A stretch of DNA of 10,127 nucleotides, taken from contig JAMOTX010000019.1 in NCBI GenBank assembly GCA_027062145.1, forward strand, positions 1 to 10,127, in the 5' to 3' direction. The first letter of the stretch is position 1; every line of letters starts with the position of its first letter. A program made the position numbers and the translations under genes. The notes below the pieces were generated by a model that ran no database searches, was not told the origin of the DNA, and saw only the letters and a program-made list of their open reading frames with translations. The DNA is from Candidatus Altimarinota bacterium (lineage in GTDB: Bacteria; Patescibacteriota; Gracilibacteria; BD1-5; UBA6164). This document shows positions 1 through 7,814 of this stretch, piece after piece.

Positions 1-420
1 CCAGATGCTAAACCTTGAAAATTAAAAGAAAGTAATATAGCGGTTAATATTTATGCTACAAAAAGAGGTATACTTACATGATTTAATGAAAAAGTATTAA
101 GTAGAATCGAAGCTAGAGAAACTGTTTATGCTATCAAATATGATGAATGTTTTATTTGAAAAGAAATTTGATTAACTAAGGATTGATTTATTAAAGTTTG
201 AGTAATTAAGCTTAAAAATAAAGATTATTCTTTATTATCTAAGGATTTTGCTTATATTAAATCAAAATATTCTGAACTACTTGAAATTGAAGATATTAAA
301 CCATGACACGTTGTTAAAAAAGTTAAGAAAACAAAAAAAGTATTTTTAGAAAAACCTAAAAATAAAATAAAAAATGTATTCTGAAAAATAACTTGAATAT
401 TTAAAAAAAATAAAAAATAG
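1..420 (+). CDS. ATP-grasp ligase paralogue, C-terminal fragment (cut by window edge)
   Basis: This is the last 139 codons of a gene entering from the left, read in frame 1 with TGA as Gly and ending at TAG 418-420. Its segment from VNIYATKRG to LLEIE matches residues 342-424 of the ATP-grasp protein at 2411-3739 without gaps. About half the residues are identical by eye, including IGKE(I/V)GLTKDGF, where the same three glycines are TGA in both genes. The two are therefore paralogues, and this one is inferred to be an ATP-grasp carboxylate-amine ligase, although its catalytic domain lies outside the window. The final 45 or so residues form a Lys-rich basic tail that is not aligned with the paralogue. 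It converges on the DUF1704 gene and shares a terminator with it. The family assignment rests only on the paralogy. Confidence 0.8.
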
Positions 421-443
421 AAACTATTAGTTTCTATTTTTTA
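411..443. terminator. Bidirectional intrinsic terminator between convergent genes
   Basis: A perfect 14-bp stem pairs 411-424 with 430-443 around the 5-nt loop TATTA. A-runs on the left arm and T-runs on the right arm give a U-tract in either direction. The TAG stop of the upstream + gene (418-420) lies in the left arm, and the TAA stop of the minus-strand gene (441-443 on the plus strand) lies in the right arm. One hairpin therefore appears to end both genes. Confidence 0.8.
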
Positions 444-2255
444 TTTTGCATTTCTTCTGTTGGGGTGTAATTTTTGTTTAACAGTACTTATTTTGATATC
501 GTACTGGTTCTGTATTATAGATAGTGTATTTTTTAACACGCTATTCTTTAAAGCATTTGCTGCATACATTTTTTTTAATTCATTTTCAGAATTATTTTTC
601 AAAATAATATTAACAATTCAATATACATTAGTTTTTGTTTTTAAAGAGACATCTCTTATTTGATCTTTAAAAAAATTAAACATGGGATATTTATTTTTTA
701 AGTATCTGAAAAATTTAGTTCAAGTTAAATTTCATTCTTCTCAATTTAATTTTTCATTTACTATAAACCATACAGTATCTAGTATAAATAAAGGTTTTAA
801 TATTTCTATATTACTTCAAGTTTCTTCTTTATTTTTTTGAATATTTTTTAATTTATGAGTTTCTTCAAATGAAATTTTTCATAAAAATAAATCTTCAGGA
901 GCTATTCATTCTTTTCATTTACTGATAATGTATTTATTTATTTCTTCAATAGCTTTAAATAATCATCTAGTATAAGTTGTATCTTTATGTTGTACTCAAC
1001 TATGATTATTCCTTTTTAACCTATAATATCTTTCAGCTGGAGATATTACATCAGGATCAATCTTTTCAGATAATTCCAAAAAATCTAATAATTCATCATT
1101 TGTTAATAATTCTCCCATTAGAGTTTTAGTAAAATATGAATTTATCTGAATTTTATTTATATCTATTATCGTATTTCATTTAGAATCTTTTTTATATAAT
1201 TCAGTTCAATATGTGAATAATTGTTCCATAAGCATTGCTACTCATTCATCTTTTTCTGTACTGTTTGCTCCTCTAGTATTTCATAATAATTGTCTGGAGT
1301 TATAATCTGATATATTATGAGTGATTATTTCATGATATCCTAGTTTACAAAATCTTAAAATATTCATATAATCAAATTTTGATCAAGTAGGGAATTGTAC
1401 TCATTTAGGTCAATCTGAAATACTTTTTGCTTCTGTATTTGTTTCAACTATATGTTCTAATTTTTCTAAAGATTCAACTAATATATTAAAAGATAACATA
1501 TAGTCTTCTCTAGGAAGGTTTATATCTAAAAAATTTCAATCAATTCTTTTAGGTATTTCTTTAGGTTTATATTTATAAGATTTTGGTAAATATTTTTTAA
1601 TTTTATTTAAATATTCTTCAAATCTATTTTGTTCAATACTGGTAAGCTTATTATTTTTTTCGTCATAAATATTTTTAATATATTCATATGATATTTGAGT
1701 TTCTAAAGAATTATCTTTTATATCTCATCAAAATAATATTTTATCTATTTCTTTTTGGTCATTTTCAATTTTTAATAACTCACTTTTATTTAGTGTGATT
1801 AATGATGAAGCTTCTCATAACTCAAAAGGAATTCAATTTAAGCAATAATCTAAAAATTTATTTTTTTCATTTAATGCATTAACGAATATACTTTTTTGAT
1901 CTATTTCTATTGAATCTTTAGTAAAAATTTCTAAAAGTTCTATTTCATTTAAAGCATTTTCAATTTGTTTCTTTTTTTCTTTTAATATTTTTTCAAGTGT
2001 TTTTTTTGCGTCACTTAATAGTTTAACTTTTTCAGTTTCGTCTGCTTCTTTGTATAAAGTTATATTTAATCATCAAATTGTACAAAAAAGAGTTGTATTG
2101 ATTCTTGTTTCAGAATCATATGAATATGTTACTTCAGCTATTTTCCATAATTCTTTATTTATCCAAATTTTTTCATCAAAAATACGAAGATTTTGTTCAT
2201 TTATTAAATCTTCTATTTTTTTAGTTTCAGTTGATGTATTTATAGAGCTTTCCAT
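441..2255 (-). CDS. DUF1704/MATCAP-type zinc metallopeptidase (HExxxH)
   Basis: This gene encodes 604 residues and is open from ATG 2255 to TAA 441-443 only if TGA is Gly. Under the standard code it stops after 60 residues. The active-site region is HEIITH at residues 308-313, then YNSRQLLGN (318-326) and DEGVAM (336-341). This matches the HExxTH, N-x-R and (Q)EGLA pattern of DUF1704, with H308, H313 and E337 as the expected metal ligands and E309 as the general base. Further on, KDTTYTRG (424-431) followed by LFLGK matches the conserved C-terminal part of that family, FTKD..YL.G then LF.GK. The family includes eukaryotic MATCAP, which removes the C-terminal tyrosine of tubulin, and bacterial proteins annotated as 'QEGLA motif'. 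The N-terminal 250 or so residues are charged and helical. No signal peptide or membrane segment is visible, so it is probably cytosolic. It is divergent from an ATP-grasp ligase and convergent with that ligase's paralogue. The substrate is unknown. Confidence 0.78.
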
Positions 2256-2286
2256 AAATAGTTTATTTGTATGAATAATATTATAT

Positions 2287-2315
2287 ATTTTAGTATACTT
2301 TCTTTATATAGTCAA
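2287..2315 (-). promoter_or_regulatory. Candidate promoter of the DUF1704 gene
   Basis: Read on the minus strand, TTGACT (2315-2310) is followed after 17 nt by TAAAAT (2292-2287). Transcription would start near 2280, about 25 nt before the ATG at 2255. The region is AT-rich, so chance -10 matches are common and only the -35 adds weight. Confidence 0.4.
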
Positions 2316-2342
2316 AAAAACAGATAAAAACAACAAAATTTA

Positions 2343-2369
2343 TTGATTATTTTGTAAAAAATGTATACT
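2343..2369 (+). promoter_or_regulatory. Weak candidate promoter of the complete ATP-grasp gene
   Basis: TTGATT (2343-2348) is followed after a short 15-nt spacer by TATACT (2364-2369), about 40 nt upstream of the ATG at 2411. The -10 lies in the loop between the two arms of a 12-bp inverted repeat, so a protein or RNA structure at that repeat could control it. The spacing is not optimal. Confidence 0.27.
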
Positions 2370-2392
2370 TTTCCAAGTTCTTACAAAATAAT
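2346..2392. repeat. 12-bp perfect inverted repeat in the divergent intergenic region
   Basis: ATTATTTTGTAA at 2346-2357 is repeated as its exact reverse complement at 2381-2392, separated by 23 nt that contain a candidate -10 box. Directly after it, 2389-2406 is an 18-nt perfect AT-only palindrome, which may simply reflect composition. The repeat lies between divergent genes and has no T-run typical of a terminator. An operator or a leader hairpin for the ATP-grasp gene are both possible. Confidence 0.45.
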
Positions 2393-2410
2393 AATAATTA
2401 TTATTAAATT

Positions 2411-3739
2411 ATGCAAAAAATAATTGTTCATATTATGAACAAAAAATGGTTTAAAACTGATACATTTGAATTAGAAATTAAACTTTTTTGAGAGATTAAT
2501 AAAACTGATAATGTAAAAAATATTCTTTTTTATAAATGATCAAAAATTGATGATTTAGATTTTGAAAATAAATTAGAAAATCAATGAATTTATATTCAAA
2601 ATTATTTAAATAGAGAAGATATTATAAAAACTGTTTTGGAGTTAAATGAAGAAAATGATATTCTTTATGTTCATACTACTATTGAAACAACTATGAATAT
2701 TACTAATGATTTAAAAAAAATCATTGGTCAATCTTCACCTGATAATCATAAAATATTTAGAGATAAATTTATTCAAAGAGATTTACTACAAAAATACAGT
2801 GATGAATTATGAATAAGATTTTTATCTGCACCTATAAATGAATTAAGTTTTACTGAAATAAGAAATAAGGTTTGATTACCATTTATTTTAAAGCCTATCA
2901 ATTGAGTTCAAAGTTCGTGAGTTGTAAAAATAAATAATAGAAGTGAATTCACTAATTATAAAGATCATTTTAATAATTTTCATAAAATTTTTGTTGAAAA
3001 ATGAATTGAATGAGATATATTGATAGCAGAAGAATTTATTGATGGTAATTTGTTTTCTATCGATTATTTTGTTTGAGAAGATTGATCTATTAGAATATCA
3101 GAACCAATTAAAGAAAAATTATGAATAGATATATGAGTTGATGATTATTTCGTTTTATCAAGAATTACTACTAAAGATACTCAAGATACATTTAGATATA
3201 TAAATTTAGAAAAATTTGTAACTGATAGTGTTGAAGCTATGAAAATAAAAAATTCCTTTATTCATCATGAGTTTAAAATAAATTCTAAATGACAGTTAAA
3301 AACTATTGAAATAAATTGAAGAATTTGATGAGGTAGACATGAGTTAATGTATAAAGCATTTGGTATTAATTTTTTCAGATTTATTCTTGATAGCAAACAA
3401 GAATTTCCAAAAATTAAAGAAAATGTTATTTGAGTTAATATTTTTGCAACTAAAGAATGAAAATTATTATGATTTAATCAAAAATTATTTGATGAAATAT
3501 GATTAAAAGAATCTGTTTATGAATCTATTAAACAAGAATCTGCTATTTGAAAAGAAGTTTGATTAACTAAAGATTGATTTGTAAGAGTGTGAACTTTTAA
3601 ATTAGCAAATGAAGATTTAGCGCAATTAAATAGAGATTATGATTTTATTGTTAATAATTATAAAGATTTATTAGAAATAGAATCAAAATATATAAATATC
3701 ACAAAAATTATTAAAATATTTAAATTTAAATTTAATTAA
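2411..3739 (+). CDS. ATP-grasp carboxylate-amine ligase family protein
   Basis: The protein has 442 residues, with TGA read as Gly at 25 of 29 glycines. An ATP-grasp domain spans roughly residues 110-325. [15 protein letters not shown] (156-170) supplies the ATP-binding lysine K161 and the glycine-rich loop. LIAEEFIDG (204-212) supplies the acidic adenine-side strand. HHEFKI (E287) and IEINGRIGGG (E300, N302, R304) supply the Mg-ATP ligands of the family. The family joins a carboxylate to an amine through an acyl-phosphate, using ATP. The N-terminal 100 residues would be the preATP-grasp region. The C-terminal part (342-424) is shared with the paralogue fragment at 1-420. Neither membrane segments nor a signal peptide are seen. 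ATG 2411 is the first start after the divergent promoter region and has no Shine-Dalgarno sequence. The acceptor and donor substrates cannot be read from the sequence. The neighbouring DUF1704 peptidase suggests peptide or amino-acid ligation, which is inference. Confidence 0.85.
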
Positions 3740-3768
3740 AAAGTACTGTTTTTTTAGTACTTTTTTTT
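3738..3768 (+). terminator. Intrinsic terminator after the ATP-grasp gene
   Basis: A perfect 10-bp stem pairs AAAAAGTACT (3738-3747) with 3756-3765 around an 8-nt T-rich loop, followed by more T. It overlaps the TAA stop at 3737-3739 and separates this gene from lepA. Confidence 0.8.
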
Positions 3769-3772
3769 ATAC

Positions 3773-3800
3773 TTTACTTTTTAACAATTTTGCATAAAAT
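3773..3800 (+). promoter_or_regulatory. Candidate lepA promoter
   Basis: TTTACT (3773-3778) is followed after 16 nt by TAAAAT (3795-3800). A start near 3807 would leave a leader of about 25 nt before ATG 3832. It lies just after the preceding terminator, as expected for a separately transcribed gene. Its position argues against the TTG at 3790 as the translation start. Confidence 0.38.
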
Positions 3801-3831
3801 AGGGAAAATTATTAACAAAATGATAAAAACT

Positions 3832-5715
3832 ATGGAATTAAAAAATATTAGAAATTTTTGTATTATTGCTCATATAGATCATGGTAAATCTACTCTTGCA
3901 GATAGATTACTTGAAATAACAGGTACTATTGATAAAAGAGATATGAAGCATGGTCAAATGTTAGATACTATGGAACTTGAACAAGAAAGAGGTATTACAA
4001 TTAAACTTCAACCAGTTAGAATGAATTGGAAAGGATATGAAATGAATATTATTGATACTCCAGGACATGTAGATTTTCAATATGAAGTTTCAAGAAGTTT
4101 AGCTTCAGTAGAAGGGGCTCTTTTGATAGTGGATGCTACTCAAGGAATAGAAGCTCAAACACTTTCAAATGTTTATATGGCTATAGAAAATGATTTAGAT
4201 ATTATTCCAGTTATAAATAAAATAGATCTTCCTGCTGCTGATTTTGATAAAGTTTCAGAAGAAATAGTAAATTTATTAGGTTGTGATGCTGATGAAATAA
4301 TTGGTGTTTCTGCTAAAACATGAGAAAATGTTGAATCAATTTTAGATGAAGTTATACAAAGAGTAAGTTCACCAAAAGTATATGGTGATAAAAATCCTAA
4401 TAATGATGAATTAAAAGCACTTGTTTTTGATTCTCAATATGATGCATATAGAGGAGTTGTTTCTTATGTAAAAGTATTTCAAGGTGAAATAAAAAAAGGT
4501 GATACTTGTCATTTTTTAAATACGGGTAAAAAAATTATAGCACTTGATGTATGACATTTTTCTCCAGTTTATGAAAGTGATGAAAAAATAGGATTAGGTT
4601 CTGTTTGATATGTTGTTACAGGTCTTAAAACTATTAGAGATGCAAAAGTGGGGGATACTATGTGGAAGCCAGAAGATATAGAATGACCAAAAGATAGAGC
4701 AGAAGATGCAACAGCTATTGAGTGATTTGGTGAAGTAACTCCTTTTATATATGCAGGTATTTTTGCAATGGATTCTTCAGAATATCCATTACTTAAAGAT
4801 GCAATGGAAAAACTTGTATTAAATGATTCAGCTTTATTTGTTGAGCAAGAAGTTTCTCCGGCATTAGGACATGGTTATAGATGTGGTTTCTTATGATTAC
4901 TACATCTTGATATTGTAAAAGAAAGATTGATGAGAGAATTTGGGATGGATGTTATAATGACAGCTCCTCAAGTTACATATAGAGTTATGATGTTATGAGA
5001 TAAAACTTCAGAATATTTCAGACATAGTCCTAAATTATTGGAAAATGAAAAAGGTCAAAAATGTACTAGAATATTGATTTCAAATCCAGAAGACTTACCA
5101 AAAAGAGAAAAGTATTTATATATTGAAGAACCTATAGCAAAAGTAGAGATTATTACACCACAAGCTTATGTTTGAAACTTAATGACTTTATCTCAAGATA
5201 GAAGAGGGAATTTTAAAAATCAAGTATTTATAGATAGTGATAGAGTAATGCTTACTTATGAATTACCTATGAATGAATTAATATGAGATTTCTATGATGA
5301 AATCAAATCACTTTCTTCAGGTTACGCTTCACTTAATTATGAATTAATTAAATATAATGAAGATGATTTAGTTAAATTAGAAGTGCTTATTTTAGAAGAG
5401 AAAGTAGATGCTTTAGCATTTATTTGTCATAAATCGCAAGCTAGAATGTTATGATGAAAAGTTTGTGCTAATCTAAAAGAGTCTATTCCAAAAGCACTTT
5501 TTGTTATAAAAATACAAGCAGTTGTTTGAGGTGATGTTGTATGAAGAGAAAATATTTCAGCAATGAGAAAAGATGTAACAGCTAAGCTTTATGGTTGAGA
5601 TATCTCAAGAAAAAAGAAGCTATTACAAAAACAAGCAAAAGGTAAAAAGAAAATGAAACAATTTGGTAAGGTGAGTTTACCAAGTGAAGCATTTGTTAAT
5701 TTATTAAAAAAATAA
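3832..5715 (+). CDS. lepA: Elongation factor 4 (LepA), ribosome-associated GTPase
   Basis: This translational GTPase acts on elongating or assembling ribosomes, binding like EF-G, and is usually non-essential. The 627 residues compare with 599 in E. coli. The GTPase motifs are all present: AHIDHGKST (13-21), GITI (54-57), DTPGHVDF (75-82, catalytic His79), NKID (129-132) and SAK (160-162). Downstream are the EF-G-like domains with CGFLGLLHLDI near 355. The LepA-specific C-terminus has VDALAFICH and [15 protein letters not shown] near 588. TGA stands at conserved Gly164, Gly355 and Gly589, which is strong evidence for UGA=Gly. The standard code would truncate it at residue 163. ATG 3832 (MELKNIRNF) matches the family N-terminus. 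ATG 3820 is an alternative adding four residues. No TGA is used in the first 163 codons. The gene is monocistronic, with terminators on both sides. Confidence 0.96.
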
Positions 5716-5744
5716 AAAAGACTGAATTTATTCAGTCTTTTTTT
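5714..5744. terminator. Bidirectional terminator between lepA and the response regulator
   Basis: A perfect 13-bp stem pairs 5714-5726 (A-run then GACTGAA) with 5731-5743 around the loop TTTA, and a T-run follows on either strand. The lepA stop (5713-5715) and the response-regulator stop (5743-5745, minus strand) lie at its two edges, so one hairpin serves both convergent genes. Confidence 0.82.
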
Positions 5745-6231
5745 ATATTTTAATATTTATACTTATTTCAATATCTTCAGCATCTGGCATTAAAGGATTT
5801 TTCATTTTAAAAATGTTTAAACCTGGTTTAATATAAATAGGTGAGTTTTGTATTTCATATGGTATATTTAATACTTCTTGAGCTTTTTCTATAGCTACTT
5901 TAGGAGTAGTATTAGCTTTTATTAAATAATCATCAGCTCACATTTGCATAGCTTTATCAATTTTTTCTTTATCTACTATGTTTGTAAAAATAATTATTTT
6001 ACAATCTGAAGATGTTTGATTTTTTATGGCTCATAAAGTTTCGAAACCATTCATAGAAGGCATCATTAAATCAAGAAGAATTAAATCAGGTTTAAATCAT
6101 TCTTCAAGTTTAGCTAATCAATCAAGTCAATCAAATGCAGATTTAACTTCATATCATTCTTTTGAAAATTTAATAGCATACATTTCATTTAGAACCTTAT
6201 CATCTTCGATAATTAATATTTTTTTATCCAT
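5743..6231 (-). CDS. Single-domain response regulator (receiver/CheY-like)
   Basis: The 162-residue protein starts MDKKILIIEDD. The receiver fold occupies residues 1-121 with every key residue present: acidic pair D10/D11, phospho-acceptor D54 in LILLDLMMP, T83 in IIIFTN, and K105 in DDYLIKA. The 40 or so residues after the receiver are too short for a DNA-binding winged helix and show no recognised output domain. It probably signals by protein contact, but the tail is unexplained. It lies 88 nt downstream of the histidine kinase on the same strand, which is its likely phospho-donor. Six of eight glycines are TGA. It has a candidate promoter of its own and converges on lepA. Confidence 0.92.
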
Positions 6232-6268
6232 AATATTTTATTACTTATTTATTTATATTATTTTAACA

Positions 6269-6298
6269 CTTATATTTATTTAAAACAAAAATTATCAA
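6269..6298 (-). promoter_or_regulatory. Candidate internal promoter of the response regulator
   Basis: On the minus strand, TTGATA (6298-6293) is followed after 18 nt by TATAAG (6274-6269), each five of six to consensus. It lies in the 88-nt gap between the kinase and the regulator, about 38 nt before the regulator's ATG. It could allow expression separate from the kinase. Confidence 0.4.
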
Positions 6299-6319
6299 TT
6301 GACTATTTATTTAAATATT

Positions 6320-7417
6320 TTAAACAATATCTAATTCAAATGAAAAATTACTTCATTTTCATGTTTCAGATTTAACTTTTATATCAGAATTAAATTCTTT
6401 TATAAAATTATCACATATAGCAAGTCACAGTCATAATCATGATGTATTTTGTCTTTGAAGACTTGATTCAACTTGTGAAAACTTACTAAATAATGTTTCG
6501 ATTTTTTCTTTTTCAATACCTATTCAATTATCAATTATTTCAAATAGTACTTTATTTCAAATTTTTGTAGACTTTAATGTAATATTTCATCATTCATTAG
6601 TAAATTTTAAAGCATTTGTTAATAAATTTATAAATACTTGTTTTAGTTTATCTTTATCAGTTTTAATTGTTAAATCTCTAAGGTTTTGGTCAAAATCAAT
6701 ATAAAAGTTTAATAATTTATCTTTCATAGCTAAATTTATATCATCATATACTGAATTTACAATATCCGTTATTTTATAGTATTCATAGTTATATTTAATT
6801 TTTCATGATTCTATTTTTCAAATTGATAACACATCATTTACTAATTCTATTAATCTAACTGAGCTATTGTAGCTATGTCATAATGCTTTTTTTGTTTCTT
6901 CAGTTATGTCTCACATATCTCATTCTAATATCATAGATAGATATCATCTAATTGATGTTAATGGTGTTCTTAGTTCGTGTCATACTATTGATATAAATTC
7001 ATCTTTAGTATTATTAATTTTTATTAAATTTTCTTCAGCTTCTTTTAACGATTTCAATTCTCTTAAATCGCTTATCATAAGAACTGTTCATCATTTTTCA
7101 GTAGGAGTTCAGCTACATAAAACTGGTATTATATTTCAATTTTTAGCTTTTATTAAAGCTTCATATTTTATTTTTTTAGTTTCTTTATTATTAAATTTTA
7201 AATTTTTAATAAGAGCTATACTTTTATCATTCCAAAAAACAGAATAATTTTTTCAAATTATTTCTTCAAGAGTATATCATGATATTTCAGAAAATATATT
7301 ATTTGCATATATTGTATTATTTTCTTCATCTCATATCCATAAGCTTTCATTCATATGTTCAACTATCTTTTTGTAAATTTCAAGATTTCATAGTTCTATA
7401 TTATTTTTTGTACTCAT
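6320..7417 (-). CDS. Soluble PAS-domain sensor histidine kinase
   Basis: The 365-residue protein has no membrane segment. Residues 14-125 form a PAS sensor domain (NESLWIGDEENNTIYAN, ISGYTLEEIIGKN). A short coiled linker (119-140) follows. The HisKA phospho-acceptor region contains GHELRTPLTSIRGYL, with His147 as the phosphorylated residue. The HATPase domain has the N box NLLTNALKFTN (264-274), G1 DNGIGIEKE (296-304), the F box LFSKFSQVE and G2 GLGLGLA (327-333). It would autophosphorylate with ATP and pass phosphate to the adjacent receiver protein. The signal is unknown and is presumably cytoplasmic. TGA encodes 24 of 25 glycines, including three in the G2 box. Under the standard code the gene is shredded. 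The start ATG 7417 has no Shine-Dalgarno sequence. TATAAT at 7426-7421 on the minus strand lies unusually close to it and no good -35 is seen. Confidence 0.95.
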
Positions 7418-7496
7418 AAAATTATATTATTTTATATATATACATTTATTTTAATACATATTCCTTTAAAACACTAGAAAAAAGACTAATTTTCTT

Positions 7497-7524
7497 TTGA
7501 CAATTAGCTCTTTATTTATATAAT
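7497..7524 (+). promoter_or_regulatory. Consensus promoter of tRNA-His
   Basis: TTGACA (7497-7502), 16 nt, then TATAAT (7519-7524): both hexamers are perfect sigma-70-type consensus. Transcription near 7531 would leave about 25 nt before the tRNA. This is the strongest promoter in the window, and it may also feed the S1 gene, since no clear terminator follows the tRNA. Confidence 0.8.
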
Positions 7525-7555
7525 CCTTCTGCTTTTTATTAAAAGGCATAGATAT

Positions 7556-7633
7556 GGTGCCCGTAGTTCAGTTGGTTAGAATGCCAGGTTGTGACTCTGG
7601 AGGTCGAGGGTTCGAACCCCTTCGGGCACCCCA
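7556..7633 (+). tRNA. tRNA-His (anticodon GTG)
   Basis: A complete cloverleaf can be folded. The acceptor strand GGTGCCCG pairs with CGGGCACC over eight pairs, including the extra G-1 against C73 that is diagnostic of tRNA-His. The anticodon loop TTGTGAC carries GTG. The T arm has GGTTCGAACC. CCA is encoded in the gene at 7631-7633. It decodes CAU/CAC. It sits between the divergent kinase gene and the S1 gene. Confidence 0.97.
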
Positions 7634-7719
7634 TTTTTAAAATAAATTAAAAGTTTTTAAGTAGAAAGTCTTAGTCCTATACTAACTTTTTGCTCTATAG
7701 ATTTTTAATTTTAAGATTC

Positions 7720-7736
7720 TTACAAAAGCCTTGTAA
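7720..7736 (+). other. Small hairpin in the tRNA-His to S1 intergenic region
   Basis: TTACAA (7720-7725), loop AAGCC, TTGTAA (7731-7736): a perfect 6-bp stem inside the 181-nt gap between the tRNA and the S1 gene. No T-run follows, so it is not a standard terminator. It may be a processing or leader element. The rest of 7634-7814 shows no gene and no convincing promoter. A TATACT at 7746-7751 lacks a -35. Confidence 0.3.
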
Positions 7737-7814
7737 AATGAATTTTATACTTACGAATCATAATTAACTATCAGTAATGATGGTTGCATTTTATTTTTTA
7801 ATTTTTATACCATT

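Noticed and set aside
460..663. Open frame on the + strand encoding a Phe-rich peptide
   Set aside because: It is the antisense shadow of the DUF1704 gene, which has family motifs and a full-length frame on the minus strand.
2050..2274. Open frame on the + strand opposite the start of the DUF1704 gene
   Set aside because: Antisense shadow. It overlaps the N-terminus of the minus-strand gene and has no recognisable features.
2411..3739. Pseudogene interpretation: many in-frame TGA codons in this and other genes
   Set aside because: Every TGA sits where glycine fits the family motif, frames are otherwise intact, and the same pattern occurs in core genes such as lepA and rpsB. Recoding explains it; decay does not.
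3790..3831. Earlier lepA start at TTG 3790
   Set aside because: It would overlap the candidate -10 box and add 14 residues not expected before the usual LepA N-terminus. ATG 3832 fits the family.
3832..5715. Mycoplasma-type code (UGA = Trp)
   Set aside because: Trp at LepA GFLGLL, YGGD or kinase GLGLGLA would destroy invariant glycine motifs, and TGG is already used for Trp.
6026..6283. Open + strand frame opposite the response regulator
   Set aside because: The minus strand encodes a complete receiver domain with D10/D11, D54, T83 and K105, so this frame is a shadow.
6906..7247. 113-residue + strand open frame
   Set aside because: Antisense to the histidine kinase, whose H, N and G boxes read through on the minus strand.
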